Source of the DNA: Streptomyces sp. CB02980
Lineage (GTDB): Bacteria > Actinomycetota > Actinomycetes > Streptomycetales > Streptomycetaceae
NCBI RefSeq assembly: GCF_014451325.2
Contig: NZ_JACSCH020000011.1
Span: 248,001 to 312,000 of the forward strand
DNA length: 64,000 nucleotides
Reading direction: 5' to 3'
The notes under the pieces are model-generated. The model had not been told where the DNA came from, ran no database searches, and worked only from the letters and a program-made list of their open reading frames with translations. Below, in pieces: positions 23,876 to 32,687 of this stretch (position 1 is the first letter of the stretch; every line of letters starts with the position of its first letter). The translations under genes were made by a program, and so were the position numbers.

Positions 23876-25639
23876 ATGACCCAGTCTCCGTTCGTCGGCC
23901 GCCCCACGCCGATCACCAACGCGACGCAGCTGCAGAAGCCGTCCGGGATGCCGATCCACAAGTACGGCCAGTACGAGCAGGTACGGATCCCCGACCGCAC
24001 CTGGCCCGAGCAGCGGATCACCAAGGCCCCGCGCTGGCTGTCCACCGACCTGCGCGACGGCAACCAGGCCCTGATCGACCCGATGTCCCCGGCCCGCAAG
24101 CGCGAGATGTTCGACCTGCTCGTGCGCATGGGCTACAAGGAGATCGAGGTCGGCTTCCCGTCCTCCGGCGAGACCGACTTCGCGTTCGTGCGCTCCATCA
24201 TCGAAGAGGGCGCGATCCCGGACGACGTCACCATCTCCGTACTGACCCAGGCCCGCGAGGACCTGATCGAGCGGACCGTGGAGTCCCTGGTCGGCGCGAA
24301 GCGCGCCACCGTCCACCTGTACAACGCCACCGCGCCCACCTTCCGCCGGGTCGTCTTCCGCGGCTCGAAGGAGCAGATCAAGCAGATCGCCGTGGACGGC
24401 ACCCGCCTGGTCATGGAGTACGCGGAGAAGCTGCTCGACGAGCGCACGATCTTCGGCTACCAGTACAGCCCCGAGATCTTCACCGACACCGAGCTGGACT
24501 TCGCCCTGGAGGTCTGCGAGGCGGTCTGTGACGTCTGGCAGCCGGGCCCGGGCCGCGAGATCATCCTGAACCTGCCCGCCACCGTGGAGCGTTCGACGCC
24601 GTCCACGCACGCGGACCGCTTCGAGTGGATGTCCCGGAACCTGACCCGCCGCGAGCACATCTGCGTATCGGTCCACCCGCACAACGACCGCGGCACGGCC
24701 GTGGCGGCCGCCGAGCTGGCGATCATGGCCGGCGCCGACCGCATCGAGGGCTGCCTGTTCGGGCAGGGCGAGCGCACCGGCAACGTCGACCTGGTGACCC
24801 TGGGCATGAACCTGTTCAGCCAGGGCGTCGACCCGCAGATCGACTTCTCGCAGATCGACGAGATCCGTCGCACCTCCGAGTACTGCAACCAGATGGAGGT
24901 CCACCCGCGCCACCCCTACGCGGGCGACCTGGTCTACACCGCCTTCTCCGGCTCCCACCAGGACGCCATCAAGAAGGGCTTCGACGCCATGGAGGCCGAC
25001 GCGGCCGCCAAGGGCGTCACCGTGGACGACATCGAGTGGGCCGTGCCGTACCTGCCGATCGACCCGAAGGACGTCGGCCGCTCCTACGAGGCCGTCATCC
25101 GGGTCAACTCGCAGTCCGGCAAGGGCGGCATCGCGTACGTCCTGAAGAACGACCACAAGCTGGACCTGCCCCGCCGGATGCAGATCGAGTTCTCGAAGAT
25201 CATCCAGCAGAAGACGGACACCGAGGGCGGCGAGGTCACCCCGGCCGCGATCTGGTCCGTCTTCCAGGACGAGTACCTGCCCAACCCGGAGAACGCCTGG
25301 GGGCGCATCCAGCTGCGCTCCGGCCAGACCACCTCCGACACGGACGGCACGGACACGCTGACCGTCGAGGCGGTCGTGGACGGTGCCGAGACCGTCCTGA
25401 CCGGCTCCGGCAACGGCCCGATCTCCGCCTTCTTCGCCGCCCTGCAGGCGATCGGCGTGGACGCCCGCCTGCTGGACTACCAGGAGCACACCATGAGCGA
25501 GGGCGCCTCCGCGCAGGCCGCCTCGTACATCGAGTGCGCCATCGACGGTCAGGTCCTGTGGGGCATCGGCATCGACGCCAACACGACCCGCGCCTCCCTG
25601 AAGGCGGTCATCTCGGCGGTCAACCGCTCCGCCCGCTGA
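23876..25639 (+). CDS. leuA: 2-isopropylmalate synthase
   Basis: A 587-residue enzyme that condenses acetyl-CoA with 2-oxoisovalerate in the first committed step of leucine synthesis. The TIM-barrel domain shows LRDGNQALIDPM (metal-binding Asp), GFPSSGETDFAFVR and VSVHPHNDRGTAVAAAE; the C-terminal LeuA dimerisation/regulatory domain (about 440-575) includes GNGPISAFFAALQ. GAGGAG lies ten bases before ATG 23876. Expression is probably governed by the leucine-codon leader upstream, and the enzyme is typically feedback-inhibited by leucine. A strong terminator follows. Confidence 0.96.
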   Translation: MTQSPFVGRPTPITNATQLQKPSGMPIHKYGQYEQVRIPDRTWPEQRITKAPRWLSTDLRDGNQALIDPMSPARKREMFDLLVRMGYKEIEVGFPSSGETDFAFVRSIIEEGAIPDDVTISVLTQAREDLIERTVESLVGAKRATVHLYNATAPTFRRVVFRGSKEQIKQIAVDGTRLVMEYAEKLLDERTIFGYQYSPEIFTDTELDFALEVCEAVCDVWQPGPGREIILNLPATVERSTPSTHADRFEWMSRNLTRREHICVSVHPHNDRGTAVAAAELAIMAGADRIEGCLFGQGERTGNVDLVTLGMNLFSQGVDPQIDFSQIDEIRRTSEYCNQMEVHPRHPYAGDLVYTAFSGSHQDAIKKGFDAMEADAAAKGVTVDDIEWAVPYLPIDPKDVGRSYEAVIRVNSQSGKGGIAYVLKNDHKLDLPRRMQIEFSKIIQQKTDTEGGEVTPAAIWSVFQDEYLPNPENAWGRIQLRSGQTTSDTDGTDTLTVEAVVDGAETVLTGSGNGPISAFFAALQAIGVDARLLDYQEHTMSEGASAQAASYIECAIDGQVLWGIGIDANTTRASLKAVISAVNRSAR

Positions 25640-25653
25640 CCCGGTCCCCAGGA

Positions 25654-25690
25654 GACGGCCCCCGCACCCTTCCGAGGGGCGGGGGCCGTC
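25654..25690 (+). terminator. leuA terminator
   Basis: GACGGCCCCCGC and GCGGGGGCCGTC form a perfect 12-bp stem with a 13-nt loop, beginning 15 bases after the leuA stop. The remaining sequence to 25905 shows no gene I can support; the short open frame at 25709-25909 lacks a ribosome-binding site. Confidence 0.85.
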
Positions 25691-25905
25691 CCGTTTCCGG
25701 CCCGTGTCATGTTTCCGGGGCTCGGTGCCACCCCGGAGGGTGATCTCGCGACGACCGCTTCGGCCATCGAATCCGGTGCGACAGGCCCGGTGGAGGCGGC
25801 CGGCCGGGCCGGCGGAGGCTTCCTGGCCTTCACAAAGCGCCGACGCCGCGCTCCGCGGGCGGTGACGTGTCTCGGCCATCTCCGCGGTGAAGTCCTGACG
25901 GGGTG

Positions 25906-25935
25906 CTGACGCCACATCAAGGATGTGGCTAACAT
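25906..25935 (+). promoter_or_regulatory. Promoter with palindrome filling the spacer (TerB-like gene)
   Basis: CTGACG (25906) and TAACAT (25930) are separated by 18 bases. The spacer is almost entirely the palindrome CCACATCaagGATGTGG (25912-25928). A repressor bound there would block RNA polymerase directly. It is about 45 bases upstream of the GTG at 25980. Confidence 0.55.
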
Positions 25936-25979
25936 CACGCCAACGCCGGCAGTGCAGCCGGGCCGTTGAGGAGGTGCGT

Positions 25980-26672
25980 GTGCGGTCTGCCCGGAATTCA
26001 CGTGGTGGGAAAGTGGGCGTCTGCGGAATCCGTACCTCCTGGAACACGGTCGGAGACGGCGAGTTCTTCTGCGAGGAGTGCGGCGGCGACCGCAATTACC
26101 GGCGCCGCACCGGCCGCCGCAGGTTCGCCGTCCTGGGGGTCCCGGTCCTGCCCCGGGGCTGTACGGGGCCCGTCGTCGAGTGCGCGGCCTGTCACACCCA
26201 CTTCGGTACGGAGGTGCTCGACCACCCCACGACCAGCCGCTTCTCCGCGATGCTGCGGGACGCCGTGCACACCGTCGCCCTCGCCGTGCTCGCGGCCGGC
26301 GGCACCGACTCGCGCGCGGTCCTCGACCGGGCCGTGAGCGCCGTCAGGTCCGCCGGTTTCGCCGAGTGCACCGCCGTCCAGCTCGTCGACCTCGTCGAGG
26401 CCCTGGAGGCCGACACCGGGCGCTTCATGCCCGAGGTGAACCCCGAGGGCGCGCTCCTCGCGATCGAGCTGCACGAGGCCCTGGAGCCCCTCACCCCGCA
26501 CCTGGCGCCCTCCGGCCGGGAGTCGATCCTGCTCCAGGCCGCCGGGATCGCCCTCGCCGACGGCGTCTACAGCCCGGCCGAGCGAGAGGTCCTCGGGACG
26601 GTCGGCAACGCGCTCGCACTCGCCCCGGACGACGTCGTGCGGCTGCTTGCCTCGGCCCGGACGGTCTCGTAG
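25980..26672 (+). CDS. TerB-like protein with zinc ribbon
   Basis: A 230-residue protein with an N-terminal zinc ribbon (CEECGG near residue 32 and CAAC near 65) and a helical TerB-type domain from about residue 85: RFSAMLRDAVHTVALAVLAAGG and GIALADGVYSPAEREVLGTVGNAL. It lies downstream of leuA, a position where similar proteins are found in streptomycetes. TerB proteins are linked to tellurite and envelope stress. GAGGAGG precedes two GTGs; 25980 has the better spacing. Some shorter TerB proteins lack the ribbon, so the role may differ. Confidence 0.8.
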   Translation: MRSARNSRGGKVGVCGIRTSWNTVGDGEFFCEECGGDRNYRRRTGRRRFAVLGVPVLPRGCTGPVVECAACHTHFGTEVLDHPTTSRFSAMLRDAVHTVALAVLAAGGTDSRAVLDRAVSAVRSAGFAECTAVQLVDLVEALEADTGRFMPEVNPEGALLAIELHEALEPLTPHLAPSGRESILLQAAGIALADGVYSPAEREVLGTVGNALALAPDDVVRLLASARTVS

Positions 26673-26684
26673 CCCCGGGGCGTC

Positions 26685-27827
26685 TCACCTGCCGGGCGAC
26701 CGCGCAGGACGGTCTGCCGCGGGCAGCCCCTTGGTTCCGGTAATGACCGCCCCCTCGAAGGTCGTGCCGGTGAGGTTTGCGCCGGTCAGGTCGGCGCCCG
26801 TCAGATCGGCGCCGTCGAGGGCGGCGTCCGACAGGTCCACCCCGCTCAGGTCGGCTCCCGTGAGATTCGCCGACGTGAGGTCCGCCTCGCTCAGGCGGGC
26901 GCAGCCGATCGCCTCCGCCTCGTCCTGTCCCGGTGACTGGATGTAGTGCTCGCGATCGCAGAGCTGCGCTTTCCTCAGGTCGGCGTGGAAGAGGGAGGCA
27001 CCGCTGAGGTCGGCACCCGAGAAGTTCGTTCCGTTCATCTCGGAGCAGGGGCCGTCGGGCGCGCAGAGGGTGACAGCCGTGAGGTCGGCCCTGAGGAATT
27101 GCGTGTCGGTCAATCGGGCGCGGTACAGGTAGGCATCACCGAGGTCCGCTCGGGACAGGTTCGCGCCGTCCAGGTTCGCGGCCTCCAGATCGGCTTCGCC
27201 GAGGTCGGCGTCCGAGAGCTCCGCGCCGCTCAGGTCCGCCCCGGCGAGCACCGCGCCGTGCAACCGGATGCGCTCGCCCGGCGGCCGGGTCCCCTCCGCG
27301 CCCCAGCCCCGCAGATCCGCCCGGCTCAGGTCCATGGTCAGCCCGCCGTCCCGCTCGGGCCGGCGCCGCACCAGCACGTCCATGGCGACCCGTACATCGG
27401 TCGTCGGCGCGGCCTTCCGTGGCAGCGGCGCGTGCTGGCGTACGTACGCCGAGAGCACGGACACGATGGTGGGCTGGTCGGCGGCGGAGTCCTTCATGAT
27501 CCGCTCAAGCGCGTAGATCCCGCCGAGCCGGACGTCGAGCGAGGTGGAGGCCAGGTTGTCGATCGCGGCGTTGAAGCGGGTGGTGATCTGCTGGTCCTCG
27601 ACGATCCGCAGCTCCTTGCCCGACTGGCTGACCTGCAGCCAGGTGAAGAGCAGCGCGGCGATGGCGGCCAGCCCCGGCAGGCTGAGCAGGACCAGCGAGA
27701 GCCGTGAGGCGGGGGCCGTGGCGCCGCCACCTGCCCCGGCCGCCCTGCGGCCTTGTGCCAGCCGACGCCGGGCGGCCCGCCGTCGCCGGCTACGGCGGAT
27801 CCGTTCGAGGGACGTGGACCGGTTCAC
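26685..27827 (-). CDS. Pentapeptide-repeat membrane protein
   Basis: A 380-residue protein with a highly basic N-terminus (RIRRSRRRRAARRR), one membrane helix (LVLLSLPGLAAIAALLFTW, about 45-63), a linker and a long run of pentapeptide repeats (about 165-370; for example ADLSGAELSDADLGEADLEA) that should form a right-handed quadrilateral beta-helix. The segment LRIVEDQQITTRFNAAIDNL is common in such anchored pentapeptide proteins. The start is a GTG. A short cysteine-bearing insert interrupts the repeats near residue 290. Its function is unknown; some pentapeptide proteins mimic DNA, but this one is membrane-anchored. Confidence 0.85.
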   Translation of the reverse strand: MNRSTSLERIRRSRRRRAARRRLAQGRRAAGAGGGATAPASRLSLVLLSLPGLAAIAALLFTWLQVSQSGKELRIVEDQQITTRFNAAIDNLASTSLDVRLGGIYALERIMKDSAADQPTIVSVLSAYVRQHAPLPRKAAPTTDVRVAMDVLVRRRPERDGGLTMDLSRADLRGWGAEGTRPPGERIRLHGAVLAGADLSGAELSDADLGEADLEAANLDGANLSRADLGDAYLYRARLTDTQFLRADLTAVTLCAPDGPCSEMNGTNFSGADLSGASLFHADLRKAQLCDREHYIQSPGQDEAEAIGCARLSEADLTSANLTGADLSGVDLSDAALDGADLTGADLTGANLTGTTFEGAVITGTKGLPAADRPARSPGR

Positions 27828-27896
27828 CCGGCCATTGCCTCACGCCGGAGCGCGCAGGCCGGCGGTGCCACACCGCCTTTCCCCATTTCGAGGGTG

Positions 27897-29273
27897 CTAG
27901 GGGGCGATGTTCTGGTTCAGCCGGAACACGTTGTCGGGGTCGTAGCGGCGCTTGACCGTCCTCAGCCGGTCGTAGTTCTGGCGGTAGTTGACCCGTACGC
28001 GGTCCTGGTCGTCGGTGTCCATGAAGTTGACGTAGCCGCCCTCCTGGGTGTGCGGGCGCAGGGCCGTGTCGTAGGCGCGGGTCCAGGCGATGTTGTGGTC
28101 CGAGTCGGCCGGGTCGGTCCAGGTGCCGCCGAAGGAGTGCGAGAAGACGGCGTCCCGGTACGCGAACGCGGTCTCCTCCGGGCCCACCCGGTGGCAGGCG
28201 CCGTCGATCGGGAAGATCGCCGTGTCCGATTCGAGGGACGGCATCGTCGCGCCGTACTCCGTGTGGACCGCGATCGCCCCGTCCGACAGCTCACGGCTGA
28301 AGTTGCCCTTCCAGTAGTGGTAGAGCCCGGCCGGCAGCTGCTCGTCGAAGAGGGTGTTGATCATCGGGTACGGCATCCGCTCCATGAACCGGCCGATCAC
28401 CGGGCCGACTCCGTCCAGACGGGCGAGGACCTTCTCGTCCTCCGCCTCCGGGCCGCTGAAGCAGGTGAACGCGGCGCAGATCGGGCGGCCGTGCCAGCGC
28501 TCGGGGAGGAACGGTTCCTCCGGGCCCAGTGCCAGGACCAGGATCGAGTTCAGCTCCTCCGGGGAGTCCGCGATCAGCTCGCGCCACGCGCGTGCCACGT
28601 CCCCGTCGAGGGGGTAGCAGCTCAGACCGCCGAAGACGTCCGCGACCGGGTGCAGCCGGTACGCGAGGGAGACGGCGACGCCGAAGTTGCCGCCGCCGCC
28701 CCGCAGCGCCCAGAACAGGTCCGGCTTCCGCTCGGCGTCGCAGGTCACCAGGGTGCCCTCGGCGGTCACCACGTCCGCCGCGATCAGGTTGTCGCAGCTC
28801 AGGCCGTAGCGGCGGGACAGATGGCCCATGCCGCCGCCGAGCGTGAGGCCGCCGATGCCGGTCGAGGAGATCACCCCGCCGGTGGTGGCGAGCCCGAAGG
28901 CGTGGGTGGCGTGGTTGAAGTCGCCCCAGGTGGCGCCGCCCTCGGCCCGTGCCGTACGGGCCTCCGGGTCGACCCGGACGCCCCGCATCCGGGACAGGTC
29001 GACGACGAGGCCGTCGTCCACGGTGCCGAAGCCGGCGACCGAGTGGGAGCCGCCGCGCACGGCCAGCGGGAGCTGGTGCTCCCGGGCGTGGAGCACCGCC
29101 GCGATCACGTCGCCGGCGTCCACGGCGTGGACGACGACGGCCGGGCGGCGGTCGTGCAGGGCGTTGTAGACCCGGCGGGCCTCGTCGTACGACGGGTCGC
29201 CGCGGGTCACGACGGTGCCGCGTACGGCACCGCGGAGCTTGTCGGTGGTGGTCTGGGGGTCGGTGGTGGTCAT
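27897..29273 (-). CDS. FAD-linked oxidoreductase (BBE-like)
   Basis: A 458-residue oxidase of the FAD-binding-4/berberine-bridge family. The N-terminal FAD domain contains AVRGGSHSVAGFGT, where His77 is the expected covalent FAD attachment residue, and TTGGVISSTGIGGLTLGGG. The cysteine used for a second covalent link in bicovalent members is absent at GVISS. The C-terminal BBE segment is YVNFMDTDDQDRVRVNYR..YDRLRTVKRRYDPDNVFRLNQNI (given in pieces). The substrate is unknown. ATG 29273 precedes a polar N-terminus. A LuxR-type regulator gene lies 79 bases upstream on the same strand and may control it. Confidence 0.87.
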   Translation of the reverse strand: MTTTDPQTTTDKLRGAVRGTVVTRGDPSYDEARRVYNALHDRRPAVVVHAVDAGDVIAAVLHAREHQLPLAVRGGSHSVAGFGTVDDGLVVDLSRMRGVRVDPEARTARAEGGATWGDFNHATHAFGLATTGGVISSTGIGGLTLGGGMGHLSRRYGLSCDNLIAADVVTAEGTLVTCDAERKPDLFWALRGGGGNFGVAVSLAYRLHPVADVFGGLSCYPLDGDVARAWRELIADSPEELNSILVLALGPEEPFLPERWHGRPICAAFTCFSGPEAEDEKVLARLDGVGPVIGRFMERMPYPMINTLFDEQLPAGLYHYWKGNFSRELSDGAIAVHTEYGATMPSLESDTAIFPIDGACHRVGPEETAFAYRDAVFSHSFGGTWTDPADSDHNIAWTRAYDTALRPHTQEGGYVNFMDTDDQDRVRVNYRQNYDRLRTVKRRYDPDNVFRLNQNIAP

Positions 29274-29352
29274 GTCTCCGGTGTAGCCCGGTGGGCTCCC
29301 GCCGCGCATCGCCCGAACCGCCCATGCGCGGCCACCGGTGCGTATGGGCCGT

Positions 29353-31116
29353 TCAGACCAGGCCGTGCGCGTACGCGTAGGCCGTGGCGGAGGCGCGGGA
29401 GCCGACGCCCAGCTTGGCGAAGATGTTGTTCAGGTGCCGGGCGACGGTGTGCTCGCTGATCACCAGCGCACGGGCGATGTCCTTGTTCGTGCCGCCCGAG
29501 GCGACCAGCCGCAGGACCTCCGCCTCCCGTGCGGTGAGCCCGCCCGGGAGCCGCCGCCGCGACCCGCCGCTGAGCAGGGCGGCCGCGCGCCGGGCGTCCG
29601 GTACGGCCCCGAGCCGCTCGAAGACCGCCCGCGCGGTGCCGAGCTCCAGACCGGCCGCCTCCTCGTCGCCCGCGGCCCGGCAGGCGGCCGCGAGCAGCAT
29701 CCGCACCTGCGCGGCCTCGTACGGCACCCGCAGCTCCAGCCAGCCGGCGAGCGCCCGGCGCAGCGGGAGCAGCGCGCCGGGGCGCTGCTCGGCGAGGGCC
29801 ACCGAGCCGAGGGCCGTGTCGGCCAGGGCACGCAGCAGGGGTACGTCCCCGGCGGCGGCGCCCGCGAGGGCGTCGAGGTCCGCCGCCGCCTTCGCCGCCC
29901 CGGGGACGTCACGGACGGCGAGCGCCACCTCCGTACGGGCGGCGAGCAGACGGGCCCGGCCCAGCACGTCGTGGTCGGGGTCGTTCCGGCAGGCGAGGGC
30001 CAGGTCGACGCCCGCCACGGCCGCGTCGGCCCTGCCCTGCGCGAGGCGCAGCAGCGCGAGGCCCGGCTGCGGGATCCGGCCCAGCTCGTGGGCGTGCCCG
30101 TACGAGACGGCGGCCGCTTCGAGGCGGCCCTGGCGCCGCTGGACGTCCCCGGCGGCGTAGTACGCGGCGGCGGCCGACTCCAGACAGTCCACCGGCACCT
30201 CCCGGCAGGCCTGCCGGGCCTCGGCCTCGGCGAGCGCCCAGGCCCCGAGGAGGTCGAGGACCTCGACCCGGTGGGCCCGGCAGACGCCGCGGAAGGGGTT
30301 CTCGCCGGAGGGGACGGTCATGGGGAGCGGGGCCGCAGCCGCGGACGTTTCCGCTGTGTCCGGGGCCGTGTCCGTGTCCCCGTTCCTGTCCGGCGGGCGG
30401 CCGGTCCACGGCGGGGCGCACCACTCCATCGCCGCGTTCGTCCACTCCACCGCGCGCGCGAAGTCGGCGGCCTCCATGCACTGGGTCAGGGCGAGGCAGT
30501 ACAGCCAGCCCGTGACCATGCCGCTCAGTTCGCCGGCCGACACCGCGCACATCGCGTCGTCGAGGAGGGCGAGGCCCTCGGTCCTGCGGCCGGCCGCGAG
30601 GAGCACGCGGGACTCGGCCTGGCGGCTGAGGGCGAGCAGGTCGGGGCTGCCGCAGGCGAGGGCCAGGGCGGTCATGCGACGGGTCGCGGCGAGGGCGGAC
30701 TCGTGGTCGCCGTGCGCCGAGGCCTCCTCGGCGGCCGTCATCTCCAGGAAGCACTGCTCCGGGCAGTCGGGCAGGTCCTCCAGGTGGTGCCGGGCCCGGT
30801 GGAGCCAGCCGGCTGCCGCCGCGGGCCGCCCGAGGCCGGCGTACTCGTAGTACAGCCACCAGGAGGCGAGTCCGGCGCCCCGGTGGTCGTCGGCGGCGAG
30901 ATAGGCGGCGTGCGCCCGGAGCCGGGCGGTCACGGACTCGTCGACGTGCCCGGACCACCAGGCGGCGTCGGCGAGCACGGAGAGGTCGTCGGCGGTCAGG
31001 CCGCGCGAGGGATGCCGGTCGTGGGCGTGGAGCAGCTGGTACGCCTCGGCCCAGGACTCACGGGCGGCGGCGTCCCTGGCGCGTTCGACCGGGTCGGTCG
31101 TGGTGGGTACGGACAT
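29353..31116 (-). CDS. LuxR-family regulator with TPR-like sensor region
   Basis: A 587-residue protein with an alpha-helical TPR-like body (many AWALAEAEARQACREV-type helices) and a C-terminal LuxR helix-turn-helix (about 525-587): LTAREAEVLRLVASGGTNKD then ISEHTVARHLNNIFAKLGV. No ATP-binding motif is visible, unlike the larger LAL regulators. It is upstream of the FAD oxidoreductase on the same strand. Its ATG directly follows a long hairpin whose 3' arm contains its ribosome-binding sequence, so translation may be controlled by that structure. Confidence 0.85.
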   Translation of the reverse strand: MSVPTTTDPVERARDAAARESWAEAYQLLHAHDRHPSRGLTADDLSVLADAAWWSGHVDESVTARLRAHAAYLAADDHRGAGLASWWLYYEYAGLGRPAAAAGWLHRARHHLEDLPDCPEQCFLEMTAAEEASAHGDHESALAATRRMTALALACGSPDLLALSRQAESRVLLAAGRRTEGLALLDDAMCAVSAGELSGMVTGWLYCLALTQCMEAADFARAVEWTNAAMEWCAPPWTGRPPDRNGDTDTAPDTAETSAAAAPLPMTVPSGENPFRGVCRAHRVEVLDLLGAWALAEAEARQACREVPVDCLESAAAAYYAAGDVQRRQGRLEAAAVSYGHAHELGRIPQPGLALLRLAQGRADAAVAGVDLALACRNDPDHDVLGRARLLAARTEVALAVRDVPGAAKAAADLDALAGAAAGDVPLLRALADTALGSVALAEQRPGALLPLRRALAGWLELRVPYEAAQVRMLLAAACRAAGDEEAAGLELGTARAVFERLGAVPDARRAAALLSGGSRRRLPGGLTAREAEVLRLVASGGTNKDIARALVISEHTVARHLNNIFAKLGVGSRASATAYAYAHGLV

Positions 31117-31170
31117 GGCTCTCGCCCCTTCCCGGTCCTTTCAGGGTAGGCCGGGGAAGGGGCGAGAGCC
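31117..31170 (-). terminator. Hairpin enclosing the LuxR gene ribosome-binding site
   Basis: On the minus strand, arms of 19-20 nt (31151-31170 and 31117-31135) pair with a single bulged G around a 15-nt loop. The 3' arm contains GAAGGGGCGAGAGCC immediately before the LuxR ATG. It probably terminates fprA transcripts and also hides the ribosome-binding site in read-through RNA. Confidence 0.75.
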
Positions 31171-31179
31171 TGCGAAGTC

Positions 31180-32550
31180 CTACGTGATCGCGCCGCTCGC
31201 GCGCAGCATGTCCTCGCGCTCGACGATCTTGACGCGCTCGCGGCCCTGCGGCTCGCCGAGCGCCTTCTCGGCGGCGTCCAGGGCGTACCAGCCCTCCCAC
31301 GTGGTGTACGTGAGGCCCTTGCCCTCCAGGAAGGACACGACGGCGTCCGCCTCCGGGGTGTCGGGGGTGAGCAGCCGGCCGTTCGCGAAGTCGTCCAGGA
31401 GGTTCGCCACGGTCTCGTTGGCGTCGCCCTTGGTGTGGCCGATGAGGCCGACGGGTCCGCGGCGGATCCAGCCGGTGCAGTACGTGGAGGCCATGTGCTC
31501 GCCGGTCTCCTCGACGACCCGGCCGCCCTCGTCCGGGACGGTGCCGCTGACGGCGTCCCAGGGGAGCTTGGGCAGCTCGTCGGAGAGGTAGCCGACGGCG
31601 CGGTAGACGGCCTGGACGTCCCAGTCCGTGGTCGTGCCGGTGCCCTTCACGTTGCCCGTGCCGTCCAGCTCGGTGCGCTCGGTGCGCAGGCCGACGACCT
31701 GGCCGTCCTCGCCGAGGATCTCGACGGGCGACTCGAAGAAGTGCAGGAAGAGCTTGTGCGGGCGGTCGCCGGCGTCGCGGATCGCCCAGTTCTCCAGGGT
31801 CTTCGCGACCATGTCGGTCTGCTTGTTCTTGCGCCGCTCGGCGATCGAGCCGTCGTCGTAGTCGATGTCCTCGGGGTTGACGATGACCTCGATGGTGGGG
31901 GAGTGGTCCAGCTCGCGCAGCTCCATGGGGCTGAACTTGGCCTGGGCCGGGCCGCGGCGTCCGAAGACGTGGATCTCGACGGCCTTGTTGGCCTTGAGAC
32001 CGTCGTAGACGTTCGCCGGGATCTCGGTCGGCAGCAGCTCGTCGCCGGTCTTGGCGAGGATGCGCGCGATGTCGAGGGCCACGTTGCCGACGCCGAGGAC
32101 GGCGACCTTCTCCGCTTCGAGCGGCCAGGTGCGCGGGACGTCCGGGTGGCCGTCGTACCAGGAGGCGAAGTCGGCGGCGCCGTAGGAGCCGTCCAGCTCG
32201 ACGCCCGGGATGCTCAGCGGGCGGTCGGCCATGGCGCCGGTCGAGAAGATCACGGCGTCGTAGAAGGCACGCAGGTCGTCGAGGTGGATGTCGGTGCCGT
32301 AGTCGATGTTGCCGAAGAGGCGGACCTGCGGCTTGTCGAGGACCTGGTGGAGGGCTTTGACGATGCCCTTGATGCGCGGGTGGTCGGGGGCGACGCCGTA
32401 GCGGATGAGGCCGAAGGGGGCGGGCATCCGCTCGAAGAGGTCGATGGACACACCCGGCTCGGCGGCGGCCTCGGACTTCAGCAGCGCATCGGCGGCGTAG
32501 ATTCCGGCGGGGCCGGCGCCGACGATCGCGACCCGGAGGGGGCGGGGCAT
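31180..32550 (-). CDS. fprA: NADPH-ferredoxin reductase (FprA / adrenodoxin-reductase type)
   Basis: A 456-residue FAD- and NADP-binding enzyme that passes electrons from NADPH to ferredoxins, for example for cytochrome P450s. The FAD Rossmann motif VGAGPAGIYAAD is at the N-terminus, the NADP motif LGVGNVALDIAR lies near residue 152, and CTGWIRRGPVGLIGHTKGDA is the C-terminal FAD-contact region of adrenodoxin reductases. Length equals that of mycobacterial FprA. ATG 32550 follows AAGGGAA. The upstream region has two short palindromes that may regulate it. Confidence 0.93.
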   Translation of the reverse strand: MPRPLRVAIVGAGPAGIYAADALLKSEAAAEPGVSIDLFERMPAPFGLIRYGVAPDHPRIKGIVKALHQVLDKPQVRLFGNIDYGTDIHLDDLRAFYDAVIFSTGAMADRPLSIPGVELDGSYGAADFASWYDGHPDVPRTWPLEAEKVAVLGVGNVALDIARILAKTGDELLPTEIPANVYDGLKANKAVEIHVFGRRGPAQAKFSPMELRELDHSPTIEVIVNPEDIDYDDGSIAERRKNKQTDMVAKTLENWAIRDAGDRPHKLFLHFFESPVEILGEDGQVVGLRTERTELDGTGNVKGTGTTTDWDVQAVYRAVGYLSDELPKLPWDAVSGTVPDEGGRVVEETGEHMASTYCTGWIRRGPVGLIGHTKGDANETVANLLDDFANGRLLTPDTPEADAVVSFLEGKGLTYTTWEGWYALDAAEKALGEPQGRERVKIVEREDMLRASGAIT

Positions 32551-32596
32551 GACGGGGTTCCCTTCGCAAGCGACGTGGCGGCGAAGCCGCCGACAC

Positions 32597-32671
32597 TTAG
32601 GCCACCCTAAATAATGCGGTACGCAGACTGGTACCCGCCCCCGGTCTATGGACCCATAAGGTGAACTTATG
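32597..32671. promoter_or_regulatory. Two palindromes upstream of fprA
   Basis: TTAGGccacCCTAA (32597-32610) resembles part of an actinobacterial iron box but is shorter than the full 19-bp site. CATAAGgtgaaCTTATG (32655-32671) is a perfect 6-bp inverted repeat. Both lie in the 137-bp gap between fprA and the next minus-strand gene and are AT-richer than their surroundings. Confidence 0.45.
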
Positions 32672-32687
32672 ACTACCCAAAGTCGGA

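Noticed and set aside
25709..25909. 66-codon open frame after leuA
   Set aside because: No start signal and it runs from the terminator region into the TerB-like promoter.
32597..32610. Full DmdR/IdeR iron box upstream of fprA
   Set aside because: Only 14 bases with three central mismatches to the 19-bp consensus; kept only as a weak palindrome.
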